The notes below the pieces were generated by a model. That model was not told the DNA's origin and searched no databases. It worked only from the letters and a program-made list of their open reading frames with translations. From Nicotiana tabacum (taxonomy: Eukaryota > Streptophyta > Magnoliopsida > Solanales > Solanaceae): DNA of 64,000 nt. Made by a program: the position numbers and the translations under genes. Shown here in pieces: positions 24,054-36,898 of the stretch (its first letter is position 1; each line of letters starts with the position of its first letter). Location: positions 105,316,399 through 105,380,398 of the forward strand of contig NC_134082.1 of assembly GCF_000715075.1 (NCBI RefSeq), in the 5' to 3' direction.

Positions 24054-24706
24054 CACAGAGGAACCCTAACTTGATATACAAATATCACGGCACTCACGGT
24101 CATAGGACCGAGGATTGCAGACAGCTTCGAGAAGAGGTAGCCCGACTGATCAGCGAAGGGCACCTTCGAGAGTTCCTCAGCAACCGAGCTAAAAACCAAT
24201 TTCGGGAAAAAGAGGCGAACAGGAAGAACGAACCAGAAAAACCACAGCACGTCATCCACATGATCATTGGAGGGGTAGATGCCCTACAGGGACCCGTTGT
24301 CAAGCGAACGAAAATATCCATTACTAGGGAAAAGCGAACTCGGGGTTACATACCAGAGGATGCTCTCACGTTCAGCGAAGAGGATATTGAGACCTTGTCT
24401 CAGTCTCATAATGACGCACTGGTAATTTCTTTTCTTTTGAATAAATTTCAAATTAAACGTATGCTTGTGGATCCAGGTAGCTCGGCCAACATAATCAGGT
24501 CGAGGGTGGTGGAGCAGCTCGGACTGCTCGACCAGATTGTACCCGCCTCTCGAGCCCTCAATGGATTCAAGATGGTGAGCGAGACAACAAAAGGGGAGAT
24601 CATCCTCCCAGTCAATGTGGCCAGTACAATCCAAGATACCAAGTTTCATGTCATCGAAGGTGACATGAGATACAATGCCTTACTTGGAAGTGGATACACA
24701 GTATAA
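24054..24706 (+). pseudogene. gag C-terminal finger and aspartic protease of outer element
   Basis: Continues the gag frame of 7841 exactly once the Athila element and one TCCTT copy are removed. It begins with a zinc-finger-like YKYHGTHGHRTEDC, in which the first Cys of the usual CCHC is replaced. A charged linker and a retropepsin follow, with the active-site region LVDPGSSANII (the usual Thr or Ser after Asp is Pro) and the flap and C-terminal part ending at LLGSG near 24695. In full-length relatives this enzyme cuts Gag-Pol during particle maturation. The Pro in the active-site triplet and the loss of pol suggest it is dead. A frameshifted spacer (MKFPTKDGVKAMYGE, from about 24736) follows, and no reverse transcriptase. 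Confidence 0.85.
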
Positions 24707-26602
24707 GGGTAGTGTCATGAACCCTTCATCAAATGATGAAGTTTCCAACCAAGGATGGAGTAAAAGCTATGTACGGGGAGCATCATGCAGCAAGAGAGAT
24801 GTCCGCGGTGCACGGCGTGGCACTGGCATTGACGCCCTCTACATCGAAGAAGCCAAATGACAAGCAAACAAGTAGCAACCATAACCTACTTTCTCGGCTG
24901 CACCCGAGTGAATAAAGGATCGTGCCGCGTCCTCAGAGTAAGCAATTGAAACATATCGAGGCTCAAACGCTATCATTGCTAAGGTACAACCCTCTCCCTT
25001 TTCATTTATGTTTTATACTAACTTATTTCAGGTGTTCGATTCAGAGGAATCGAAGCACCCTCCTGCTCAAAGACCTTGGGTTTTAAAGCATACGTTGTGC
25101 ACTTTTTCCCTTAGATCGGGTTTTATCCCAAACGGGGTTTACCGACGAGGTTTTTAACGAGGCAACATCCATATGCTACCTAAGGAGAACTCATCAAGTA
25201 TTCAAGGCTTCTCTTCGATCAACCTCAACTACTGGGGGGAATCACCCCGGGAGGTCACCTCTTCAACGAAATCGAACTATGCCTAGGAGGACCTCGATAG
25301 GAGAATGTTGTATTGGGCCAAACGGTCAAATGAACCGTGTCCATGTAGAATAATCGAGCCTCCAAAGGCAAAAAACATGTACGCATATATCAAGTAATTG
25401 AGGAAGCCTCTTTGCTTACCAAAACACTTTGTGCCTTGAAGGAGTTCACTACTTTCTCATAAGACGGCTCAAGGGCCAAAAACTCTCAAACACTCGGGGA
25501 CAGTCAGATCAACGAGCCATCGAAAACTCGAATTTGTAAGACCTTGATTAGGCAACTTCGAGCTCATAAGCCTTCAATGAGGCAATATCAAATCTGTAAG
25601 GCCTCAACGATGCATGCCTAAACTTATAAGACCTTAAAAAGGCATAACCCCGATATTAAGGCCAAGGCTATATATCCGAACTTGTAAGACCCCTAAAAAG
25701 ACATACCCTCGATATAGACGCCGAGGTCATCTCACCCTGGGACTACAGGCTATGGCCGAACATAAAGGCTACGGTCATATCAAAAGGCTCCGGCCGAATT
25801 AACGCAGCTCGGAGACGTCCGACCGCCACCATAAAATTAAAGGCCTTCAAGTACTTCGAAAATACTTCAAAAAGAACCGGTTAATCAGACTACCCCCGGC
25901 ATAAGCAAAGGAGTTTTGATCATATCAGCTCCAAACATGAAAAGGCTTCGAGACAATTAGCCTTCAGCAAAAAGGCTTTGAAAAATCAACCTTCAAGAGA
26001 ACCTCCCGAGGTACTCAATTATCGTCACATATCAACTCATAATCGAGGTTCTTATTTGAGTCATCGAAGAGTTGGACGAACACAAAACATGCCAACGCAT
26101 AATCAAAACTTCAAAATCTTCAGCCGTAATGGGGGAAAACTATAGCCAAATTAAAGGTTGAATCGACCCAACCTAAAAAGAGCCTCAGGGCCAACATAAA
26201 GAGCCTCAGGTCCAATCTAAAGAGCCTCAGGGCCGATCCACGGAGCCTCAGGGCCAATCCACGGAGCCTCAGGGCCGAGCTAAAGAGCCTAAGGGCCAAT
26301 ATGTTGAAAACCTAAGGGTTAATGAGCCCGAGTCAAAACTTGATTCGAGGACCGAGCCCTAAACGGTCAACTATTATCAATTACTCACCAAGCATAACCT
26401 AAGGGTTCCTATCTTAAAGTCCAACATATCGGACTAATTATCGGTAAGCATCAAAACTCAAAACATAAAGAAAGACACAAGCAAGTGCAAATTTATATAA
26501 AGGGAAAACCAAAGGGTTCCTTTTTTATTATAAATAATGGTACAAAGATACATTTATGACACTCCTATAGGGAGCCCTATACGAAGAACAAGAAAGAAAA
26601 AC
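24707..26602 (+). other. 3' non-coding region of outer element
   Basis: A relic of the protease-RT spacer lies at 24707-24915. Then comes the segment with TCGGGTTTTATCCCAAACGG and ACGAGGTTTTTAACGAGG (about 25110-25165), which in Tat elements lies downstream of integrase. A degenerate run of TAAGACCTTnnnnAGGC-like blocks follows at about 25530-25700. Reverse transcriptase, RNase H and integrase are absent. No gene is seen. Confidence 0.7.
26177..26302 (+). repeat. 21-bp tandem repeat, six units
   Basis: Six head-to-tail 21-bp units of the form AAAGAGCCTCAGGGCC plus 5 variable bases (26177, 26198, 26219, 26240, 26261, 26282). The last is the most diverged. They lie in the 3' region of the outer element. 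Confidence 0.9.
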
Positions 26603-28700
26603 CTAGTCTACCCTCGGGAACATAGCCTTTCCCCCCTCGGGGACTATATCTCCATCGGCTCCCTCGGGACCAGCTCCCTCACCGGCCTCATCCTCATTGT
26701 CTTCAGCATCGGAAACGAGGAACTTGGCATCGAATTCATCCGCATTGGCCTGCTCTATCTCCTCCGAGAGATCGAAGCCCTTACCATGAATCTCCTCGAG
26801 AGTTTCCCTCCGGGATCTACATAGGGCATACTCATTGCTTCTCTTCTCTCGATCGGAAGCCTCTCTCAACTTCGTACGAGCTTCAGCAGCATCTTTCAGA
26901 TAGATGGACACCTTCTTATCGGCCTTTGCTCGGACCTCTTCGGCTTCGGCTCGAGCGTCCACAACTTCGGCCTTCATCTTCAAAAGATCTGTTTCAAGCT
27001 TAGAAATCCTGATCGTCTGGACCAAGTTACTTTCTCTAGCATTACGAAGTTGTATCTCGAGGGCGGAGGCCTTAGCCAAAGTGTTCTTTTGGCCGCAAAA
27101 TGACCATTTATATGTGCCTTTAATTCGTTGCATTCAGAATTAACCTGGTTGGCTTCACCCCGAAGGCGTTCCAGTGTCTCTATCTATCTCCGCAGCTGAG
27201 ATATCGAAACGTTAATTTTCGAAGATAGGAGAAGAAGCTTGTATTCCCTCAAAATAGAGGTTACCTGTTTCTCGAGGTTGCCTTCGAAATCATGACTTCA
27301 GTTCAACTCCGATCGAAGATGTATCAGCTCTCTTGTCTTCTTATCACAAATAAGCCTGAGAGATTTCTCCCTATTCAAGGCTTTACGCAAATTAGCCTCA
27401 CAGCGAATCAGCTCAAACTTGAGCTTATCGAAGGCCTATGAGAAAGAAGGTTCAGTTAAAGAGAAGAAAGTATGAAGTTAGAAAACTTATAATGGCTTCA
27501 AACTCACCATAGAGCAGAGTCACTGAGCTTCCTCGAAGGTCGATTTTGCATCTACCGGCTCGGTGTCATCGGCCCCGATAGAGCAACCCAAGGTGCTCTA
27601 ATTGGGTGAAGATGCGTCGAAGCCCATTTCCCTCGGAGTACTTCCCAACGTCCAAGAACCAACTACCAAATCAGGTAATAAAGGACCTTCGCCCCTCCTC
27701 TCTTGTGGAATCTCTCTCTCGGGACGAGGGGCCTCGAGCCCAGCAGGCTCAACAGTCTAAGGAGGCCTCCTGGTTTGAGACCATCAATATAGAGTCATCC
27801 TCTCCGGGTGCATTGATGTGCACAGAACAATCGATAAATATGAGATCTTCGTCAGTGGCAACGTCCTCTTCGTGCCTTCGGCGAGTCCTACTTTGCTATG
27901 GAAATCCTTGTCCTTCGAGGATATTTTTCTTTTATTATCCTTCCTTGTCTCAGAAATAAAATGTCCTTCCTCCTCCTCGAAAGGGGACAGTCTCACCTCA
28001 AAAAACTCATCGATGCCTCCAAAAAAGAAATTAGTGTACGTAAAGGAAAGTACTCCTCGAGAGAAGGACTACATAGAACATACCATGGTGCTTAGCCTCC
28101 CATTTTCCCTTCGACAAATCTCGCCACTTGCGCTCGTCATAACTCGAAGAGGCTGCCAGTTTACAGGCCCAGTCCGCAAGATCGGGGACCTCATTTGGCA
28201 TCCACGGGATCGCTGCGGAAAAGGAAAGAAAACGTCCTTACAGAGTCTGGTTTCACTGAGAACAAAAATAATAGAGTACAGTATATCACTTACGCTTGAA
28301 ATTCCATTTCTCGGGAAACGACAGGAACTCCGCAAGAATAATATCAACAGTGCTCACTCGAACAAACCGACTTATCCACCCTCGATCTCTGTCCTCGTCA
28401 TCACTAGCAATAAAGGGCTTGGTATATCAGCGTCGTAGTGTAATTAGACCTCGATGATGCAAAGGCCGATACAATCTAATGAGGTGGCTAAGAGTGAACT
28501 CGAGCTCGGCCTTTTCAGCGAAAAATCTCATCATCAACATAATTCGCCAGAAAGAGGGATGGATCTGAGCCAAAGTAACTCGATATCTTCGACACAAATT
28601 CGAGCACGAGTCGGTCGAGAGGACCCAACGTAAAAGGGTGCGTGTACACGTTCAAAAACCTCTCTACGTGGGCCATAATATCCTCTTCCCAGGAAGGTAT
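26603..28700 (-). pseudogene. Antisense ORF copy A of Tat-like element, 3' part
   Basis: Minus-strand coding relic running opposite to the host element. It begins at 28700 in the middle of a domain (IPSWEEDIMAHVERFLNVY, FTLGPLD, YFGSDPSLF) and passes through several frames (28515-28709, then 28347 down to 28069). It ends with a charged, Ala/Glu-rich coiled coil (26603-27133, DAAEARTKLREASDREKR) and an acidic tail. The segment with FTLSHLIRLYRP and DEDRDRGWISRF (about 28370-28500) matches FTLDHLSRLYSP and DEDKDRGWMNRL of copy B. The N-terminal part lies at 43626-43832, beyond the large inserted element. Antisense ORFs of unknown function are established in Tat elements. Broken by frameshifts and the insertion. 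Confidence 0.75.
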
Positions 28701-31339
28701 TGTAAGCACGTGATTTTTGACCCTCCCCGAGAATTTTCACATTTTTAGCGTGAATATGTGAAATTGGGTCTAGTATAGCTATTTTAACTATTTTTACTTT
28801 ATTTCGTTGCAAAAAGAAAATTTCAAAAAATATATATATAAATTTTAGTTTATGTATCTCTCATAAACTTGAAAAATACAAAAATTGCACTTTATTTTTG
28901 TACTTTATATAATTTCGAAAATTACAAAAAATATAGTTCTATTAAGGTTTTATAGTCATTTTAACTTTGAAAAATACAAAAATATTACCTCATATTTTAT
29001 CTTAATATTTAAAACGAAAATTACAAAAAAATAGTTTCATTAATATTTTGTAGCTATTTTAAATCTTGAAAAAATATTTAAAAAGATATAGTTTTGTTTA
29101 AATACTAGTCTTATTTTTGGTAGTTATTTTGCTTACATAGGACTAGTTAAGCAACGTGTTCCTATTTCTCGGGTCCGGGCAAAAGAATAATATTCGGGTT
29201 CAAACTACCCGGTTTTAGGCCTAATTTTCGGACCTAGCCCATAATAAACCGTGTCCAGGACACATAGGGAACCCCACCACGCGTGAGGGACATATGCCTT
29301 GAACCCCACCACGCGTGGGCTCATTTTTCTGGGCAAACCCATGCTAAATACACGGACAAAAACATTTTGAAAAAGGGGAGGACTTTCAAAAATTTAGGAG
29401 AGGCAACTGTTCATCTCTCTTCTTCCTAAAGAAGAAGAAGAGAAAAACCCTACGACCCCAAACGAAACCAGCCCTTCCACCACCCAAAACCACCATAAGC
29501 AACACCTCCATCACCACCCGTCACCTTCCCCGGCACCCCTACGGTCGCAAACCCTCCCCGACGCCGGAACAGCAACCTCCCAGCTCCACCGCGTCGACTC
29601 TACTGCCCAAAACCACCAAGAACAACCACCCCTCCTCCTCCTAAGCTTCCCACCACCAAAACCACCGTAGCACCCCACCCCCCCGACGCCGGAACCCAGC
29701 AAAAGGACCCAAACAACCACCTCCTTTCTCCCGTCGTCAACTGAAACCTACCCATCTCTATCGTCGACCACCACCCCTACTGTCGCAACCAAACCCTACA
29801 CCAAACAGACCTTCCCGTCGACCCTTTCAGCTTTTCCGACGTCACTCACCGGCGACCACCTGCTGTCCACCATTGCTGCTGCACCACACTGCCCAAACGA
29901 CCTCATATCAAACTATCATCCCCACCAGGCCAAAAGCTACCATGAGCAGCCCCTCCCGTCGCCACTGCCCAAGGTGACCATCCAGTCGCACCCCTACGTC
30001 CAAACGACTGCCTGCAACATCCAGCCATGAACGACCCTTCCCCCATTTGCCATGGCTGACCGAAAAACACACACACACACACACCGGCTGAAGCTTAACT
30101 GAAAACGTACGAAAAGGTAGCCCAGAAGTTCTGTCCGGGGTGAGGTCCGTTGAGGTCGTCTTTGGTTCGTCGAGGTCCGGTACGTAGAGGTTGTTGTCCG
30201 AGGTTTCGTCGCGGGTCCAACGCATCGGACAATAATATCAAGTAGGTCATCTCTGTCCGTGTCCTTCATATTTGTTGTTTAGTAACATGTACATGTGTTC
30301 GTTGAAATACAATCCTAGTTCATGCGAATAGTATGCAAATGAGCGAGACATATTCATATGATGTTTGTAAGTTGCTATTTCTTGTTAATTAACTCCGTAT
30401 GATATTGAAATTTGTTCGTGAATGTATTTCCTTTGTTCCGTTATGTTAAGTAGTTATTCGGCATTTTGTTTCTTCATGCTCAGATCATTGTTATCTCAAT
30501 GTTTGTCTTAATAGTTGTTTGTACATGTAGTAGCAATGTTAAAATCATAGTAGTAATTTAATTCCGCGGAAAAATACTCGTTTCATCAAATAAGTTTAAT
30601 CTACGATCCATGACCTCGCGAAGTAGCAAAGAAATGTAGTCATTTTAGCCTTGTCCTTTTTCTAAAAAAAAGAAAAAAAAAATAAAATAAAAAACGAGAC
30701 TAGCCTCGCCAAATAAAAAATACAAGATGCGGGCCCTCTAAATGTATATATATTAAAAATACTTAGAATTCGGGACATGCCGTTTAGCAAATTTTGCGGT
30801 CTTCTCCAAAATAACAATACGTTAGTTGCTTTAGGTGCGTCTTAATAACGTATTTTTCTTAATTCGGGTGCACATTTATGTGACCCAAATCCAAATCTCA
30901 ACCGAGTCGAGATATGTCAATAACCACGGGTGCATTGATGTAACGTGGTTTGAGATATATTTTCACGACGTTGCAATTCTCGTAAAAAATAATAATAAAA
31001 GCGGTCAAGAGTTTAAAACTCGCACATAGGTTTTAACATGTATAAAATCAGATAATCAAGCCAAATATAACAGTTGAGCGACCGTGCTAGAACCACGGAA
31101 CTCGGGAATGCCTAACACCTTCTCCCGGGTTCACAGGATTCCTTATCCGGATTTTTGGTACGCAGACCATAATATAGAGTCATTCTTTTCCTCGATTCGG
31201 GATTAAAATTGGTGACTTGGGACACCCTAAATCTCCCAAGTGGCGACTCTGAAATAATTAAACCAATCCCGTTTCGGTTGTCCTTTAATTGGAAAAACTC
31301 CCCTCGCGCCCCTCGGGTGCGGAAAAAGGAGGTGTGACA
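28701..31339 (+). repeat. Left LTR of large non-coding element
   Basis: 2639 bp. Compared with the right LTR it has about 34 extra bases near 29282-29315, between two copies of ACCCCACCACGCGTG, and more AC units at 30067-30082. The 60-105 residue frames in it recur in the right LTR and have no domain. Confidence 0.93.
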
Positions 31340-31343
31340 GCTC

Positions 31344-31361
31344 TGGCGACTCCGCTGGGGA
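31344..31361 (+). promoter_or_regulatory. Primer-binding site of large non-coding element
   Basis: TGGCGACTCCGCTGGGGA begins 4 nt after the LTR end. A similar TGGCGACTC occurs inside both LTRs about 100 bp before their 3' ends. Confidence 0.75.
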
Positions 31362-34300
31362 CTAGGGACCCAGAACCTCTGGTTCAGGTTTCAAGAATTT
31401 GAGCTTAAAATAATTGTTATAGTTGGCTTTATTTATTATCTGATTTTTACATGATATATGCCTAATGTGCCTAAATGATGCTTTTACCGCTTTAATATTA
31501 TCTGAATTGTGTATATAAAATTGCTACGGAACCCTTCTAAGTCTTCTAAATTTATGGTGTACACGTGCGCGTGACCCACCTTTCTGTTAAAGTCATACCA
31601 AATAAGACGAAATTGGGACAAGTAACTAGGCCGGGTAGACTTTCGTGCTCCCGGTACGTTGCCCCCACTTCGGCTCGAGCTGTCCGCTCGGGTAAGCCAG
31701 GTCTAGAACAAACACCCAGGTTCTGAACCTAGTATAACGAAGCCACATGCCGGATCCCTAGTAGGAACGCTTATTTGCATCATGTGCATTTGGCTTAGGG
31801 GACTCAACACATGGGTTGGGTCCGTCTAGGACAAGCAACCTGAAAATAATAGACCATCTTTCGGCATCCTATGTGCAACATGTTGTATTTAGTCAAGGGC
31901 GAATGGGTCATTTGGTCATTTCCAGCATGGTTTATTTTAATCAAAGCATGGGGAACATTTGTGGAATCCAAGAATTCTTGGAATTCCCTATGTCCCCCAC
32001 GCTTCGTTTCTGGGAAAAGCACATGGGGAACATTTGGGGAATCCAAGAAGTCTTGGAATTCCTTATGTCCCCCACGCTTCGTTTTTGAGAAAAGCACATG
32101 GGGAACATTTGTGGAATCCAAGAAGTCTTGAAATTCCCTATGTCCCCCATGCCACATTTTTGAAAATATATATGTGTATATATAAAATTAAAAAAAAAAC
32201 ATTGGAAATTCAAAAAAAAAAAAGATTTTGTACGTTTCCACAAATTAGAAAATTGTGAAAGATGAAAATGACACCGTAGAAATATACTACTTATTTTAGA
32301 AGAAAAAAAACCAATGTCCAAGTAGTATAGAAACTCTGCCGAAATTTTGAGAAAACGAAAAATGTCTTATTAGTTTGTTGTATTAAAAGCAAAGGAAAAA
32401 TAGAAGAAAAAAAATCATCATTGTTCTGTCTTGTTTTTTTTTCAAAAACTATTGAATAAAAGACAGTTTGTTTTGCCATTAATTGAAAATGAAAAAGAGT
32501 CTTGTTTTTAAAATGTTTTTTTTTATTATTTTGTTTGTCTATGAAAACGCCAAAAAAAAAAAGAGTCAGGCGTTGAAAGTGGTTTTATTATTGCAAATAT
32601 ATATAAAAAGAAAAAAAATCCAAAAGTTTTTCTTTATTTCCAAAATATGTATATATATCTTTATCTGTTGCAAGAACATTTGTCTTACCAAAAGTTTTTA
32701 GAATCACAATTTTCAAAACAAATAATCCAAAAATATTTTCCATTATTGACTTCTTTAGAAAGTCTTTCTAGTTGTTTCTTTAAAAAATAAAATAAAAAAA
32801 ATAAAAAAAAAACAAATCCGAAAATATTTTGATTCTTCTTTCAAAAATTGAAAAGGAAATATTTTAGAAGCATTTCTTATATTAACGGTAAAATTCCAAA
32901 AAATATATTCTTCTTTTTCTTTAGAATAAAAAATAATGCAAATGAAAATTCAAAAAATATATCTTAGAAGTGTTTCTTTTAAAAAGAAAATCAATCAAAA
33001 ATCAAAAAATATACTTCCTTTCTTCTTTTAAAGTAGTTCTTTCACAAATTCAGAAAAAATTAATTCATCTACTTATTCTTGACTAGCCCGAACTACGCGG
33101 GTTTGATTCTCATCGGATGTGAGATACGTAGGCAACCCTCATCGGGTCCAACCCCCCTTTTGCTAAAAAAGCCAAAAACAAATAATAATGAAAAACAAAA
33201 AAAACATGTCAAGATTTTTTCATAAATAAGGCGGGTGATGTCCAACTTCCCCTTTTACAAAAAATATAGCAAAAATATATATGTCAAATTTCATAAAGAA
33301 GTGGGGTGACGTTGTTTTATCAAGACATAGCCGAATGTTCCCGAAAGGGACGCCGGAAGGCTGACTTTGCATAAACAGCCACTTTTGGGTCATTTTTAAG
33401 ACTTGGTCCAGTTGACCCCCACAACCTAAAAATCTTCGTCCCCGAGACGTTGAAAGGCCGTGTTTGCAATATTGACTTTTCTAATTTGAAAAACGATGAA
33501 AAAGAGTTATAAATAAGTCAGGTGATGCTGTTTTGACATAAATAGCCGAATGTTCTCGAAAGGGACGCCGGAAGACTGACTTTGCATAAACAGACACTTT
33601 TTGGGTCATGTCTGGGAGTTTGGTCCAGTTGACCCACACAGCCTTTTAAACCTTCGTCCCCGAGACGCTGAATGGCCGTGTTTTGCAACACCAAGTTTTA
33701 TTGTGATTTGAAAAAAAAACTAGTCAACGGTCAGGTGAATACCGTTCAAATTTTGTCATAATAAGCCGAGCCAGCTTCGGCCGCGTCTTAAACCGTTCTT
33801 GCCGAAATAGCCTTAGAGTATCTTTCAGTTGTCGAAAGGTTATTTTCGTAAAAGAATGGGCAAGTTTGTAAAGTGTCAGAATAATCCTCCCCGACCTCAA
33901 AATTCATGTGAAAATTGGAAGGGGCCACATTTGCAAAAAATAACTGTTTGGTTGCATTTGTCGAACAAAGAAAGGGAGCTAGCTTTTTGTTTTTGAGTTT
34001 ATAAATCTCTTGATTAGAATAATGTGGGTTGCTTGAGTTTCAAGTTTGTAGGTCATCTTCAAACCTTTGAAACTCAGTTTGTTCTAATATGAAAATTAAA
34101 AAATGTTTATTGTTGTTTATCTTTTATTGGTCCGAACTACGCAAGGTCTGATTCATGCGGGGTCATGATACGTAGGCAATCTCCATAAGATTCGACCACA
34201 ACAAAAAAAATGAAAAAAAGACAGAAAAAAGAGAAATGAAAAAGAGAATGAAAAAGAAAAAGAAAAAGAAAAGAAAAAAAAAGAAATGAAAAAAAAACAT

Positions 34301-36898
34301 CGAAAAGAAAAAGAAAAAATGTTGTTAATAATGGGGACGGACTGAGTCCATTCTAACCTGTTTCGTTTTGAATCACAAAGTTAAGGTGGTTGGTTTGTGG
34401 TAAGCCGGACAATGACACCCAGAATCCTTTACTTGCACCTCATGATGCACACTCTGCGAGGATCAGGCCTGATGACAGAAGCATTCGAATCCTGTTGGAA
34501 ACTTGTTGACGGAGATTGATGTTATTGAAGCTGGTAATGGTCTTGACAGTATTGATGCGAAGCTCAGTGGCTAAGATGCCAGTTTTGATAAAGTGGGAGC
34601 ACGCTCCGTTCCTCGGTCAGCAAGAGAGAAGCTTGTGGTGGCTCATTTTGTTGTCATTTCTGTTGTCCGGATTATTCTTAGAGTTGTAATCCGAATATTT
34701 TCTGGCGTCAAACCTTCTTATCTTTCCATTTTGTCATGTCAGTTTGTTTAAGTTTTGTCGAGGTTGTGTTAGGATTTTATTTTGGTTGTTTTGTTTGTTT
34801 TATTATTCAAACCATTTCGCCGGTAGTCTAATGCAAAGCCGGTCTTTTGTTAAGTTCCAGTCGTCTTTTTTGTTTAGTCCTTTTATCATTTCGTTCAATG
34901 CCAATTCTAGGGACATGACATGCGCCCCCAGTTTGGGCCTAATCTTAAAAGTTAATCATAAAACCCTGAAAAGGTGATCAGACCATTTAAAGGAAATAAG
35001 GACGGTTGAGATTATTCAGAGCTCGAGTCATATGGAACTGGGGCAAGTAAAATATGAAGAAAAACCGTTAAAAGCAAGATTCGCCAAATGGGCATGAGGG
35101 GCATTCATGATATGAGAGTATCGCCCAACGGTGCTTTAGAAAGGACCAGTGAAAAAGCAAATGTTGAATATAATTGTCAAGTCCAGCACCATCAGAAGAG
35201 ACTACAAATTTAAATTGTGTTGTTTGCACTTGGCATGTTTTGAAGACTGGAATGACGAAGGCATTTTGTTCTGCTACCTAAATACTTTATCCTTCGTTAC
35301 CCCTTTTGAGCCTTATTTATTTTCTTTCATACCCCTCGTTCGGAATCAGTAACAACGAAAAAAAAAGAGAAAGAAAGAAAACATCAACGAAAAAAAAGAG
35401 AAAAAAAGAAAAGAAAAGAAAAGAAAATTGATAACAAAGAAAAAAAAAAGGGAAAATTAAATGAAAAAGAGGAATTGGGAACTACGTTTGACCTGATTCC
35501 TCAAAGAGGATACGTAGGCGCTTCACGGCTCGGTCATAGTTTTGAAAAAATGAAAAAAAATCAATTAAGATATCCCCAAGCAAGAAACTGGGGCAAAAAG
35601 TTGCGTTTGATGTAAATAAATCTAATTCCGAAGGTTGTAATTAATAACCCAAAATTAATGCATTTTTTGAGCCTTTAATACCTTTTCTTTCTAGCCCTAT
35701 CCAAAACCCACATTACGGTCCAAAGAAAGACCTTCCGATCAGTCTTCAAAAGATGCCAAGTCAGACAAATGAGGAGTCTTACCGGCGAGCATAACATTCT
35801 GTTCCACAACAAATGGGACTCTAATCTCCAGCAGAAAGAGTCATACCGGCGACACACCACGTCCCCAGCTGGAAAGTGATACAAATGAGAGAATCTTATC
35901 GGTGAAAACCTTCACAGGTACCATAAGGCGATTGAAAGCTGAGGAAAGAACCAAAAATGAGAGAGACTTGATAGTGAAAACCCTTCGGGCACTACAAGTC
36001 GAATAAGATTGAGAATCAGATGGGGAATCGCCAATTGAAGATCTTGAAAGATGATTGACGGTAAAGGATAGGCCACATCCGCATGTCATGACCATTAGAG
36101 TCGGATCTGCATTTGATACATTTTTATTTATAGTTTCTTTTGAAAGAGAGTCATCGTCTGCTTTGTCTTTTATTCTGTTCCCTTTTTATCATTTTCCTTT
36201 CATAGAAAATCCCCAATAGAGTCTGTCTGGTCAGAACAAGTATGAAATGACTTCAAATATGCCATCAGCTTTCCAAGATGAGATCTGACTAGTATATCCA
36301 AATGGTATAGTCAGCGAGGAACAAGCGCGAGGCCAGTGTCAAAAAAGATATCCCCAGCAAAGGGAATTGACAAAAGGATTGACGAGCGTCAAGAGAGATA
36401 TCCTTGCCAAACCCAAGGTTATAAACCTCAAAGGCCAAGGCCCATGAACAAAGCAAGGAGAGCAGTGAGCATATTTGGGAAATTCATGCTAGACTAAAAG
36501 GTCGGGGAAATACCAGTTTCCGAGCTATGTCACAAAAGAAGAGGGATATCCCCAGCAGGAAGGGATTATCCCCAGCAAATAATATCATCCCCAACAAGTT
36601 GTGGAGCGCAGAGCAAGAAAGGAGAAAGGGAAAGCCCTCCCAGTAGGAGTATCACAACCAACCACCCTGTTTAAAACTAACAAATTTTGTTTGATTTGAA
36701 ACAGGTAAAGGAAATGGCATTGATGCAGAAACGCATGCCACAAGGGATATTATCAAACTGGGGCAGAAAATTTTCCTTCCATTTAGAAAATTTTCTGGAA
36801 GTCGGGTACCCCCAGCTGATAATATTTTACCCCCCCCCCCAATAGGTAAGTAAATAATCCCCACCAAGTTTTCCAGATAAGACATTTTCAAGTCTTAA
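31362..36898 (+). other. Non-coding interior of large element, left part
   Basis: 5.5 kb with no recognisable protein domain. It contains a triplicated 75-bp unit (about 31945-32160), a very A-rich stretch (32160-33060), a doubled segment of about 210 bp (33300-33690), three copies of a 60-bp conserved motif (33088, 34132, 35477) and AAAAAG-rich tracts (34200-34320, 35360-35460). From 35700 to 36640 there are Glu/Lys-codon-rich but stop-filled frames with repeated ATATCCCCAGCA-type words. No gene is called. Confidence 0.7.
31945..32160 (+). repeat. 75-bp triplicated unit
   Basis: Three copies starting near 31945, 32020 and 32095, each with CATGGGGAACATTTG, GGAATCCAAGAA and CCTATGTCCCCC or CTTATGTCCCCC. 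ATGGGGAAC and the later TGTCCCCCA are partly complementary, so each unit could fold. Confidence 0.85.

Noticed and set aside
29511..30269. Minus-strand frames of 69-105 codons in the left LTR, repeated at 41757-42513
   Set aside because: They recur because both LTRs are copies of one sequence. No domain, and composition follows a C/A-rich leader; not genes.
31804..32321. Overlapping frames with repeated WNPRSLGIPYVPHA-like peptides
   Set aside because: They come from the triplicated 75-bp unit, open on both strands, without start context.
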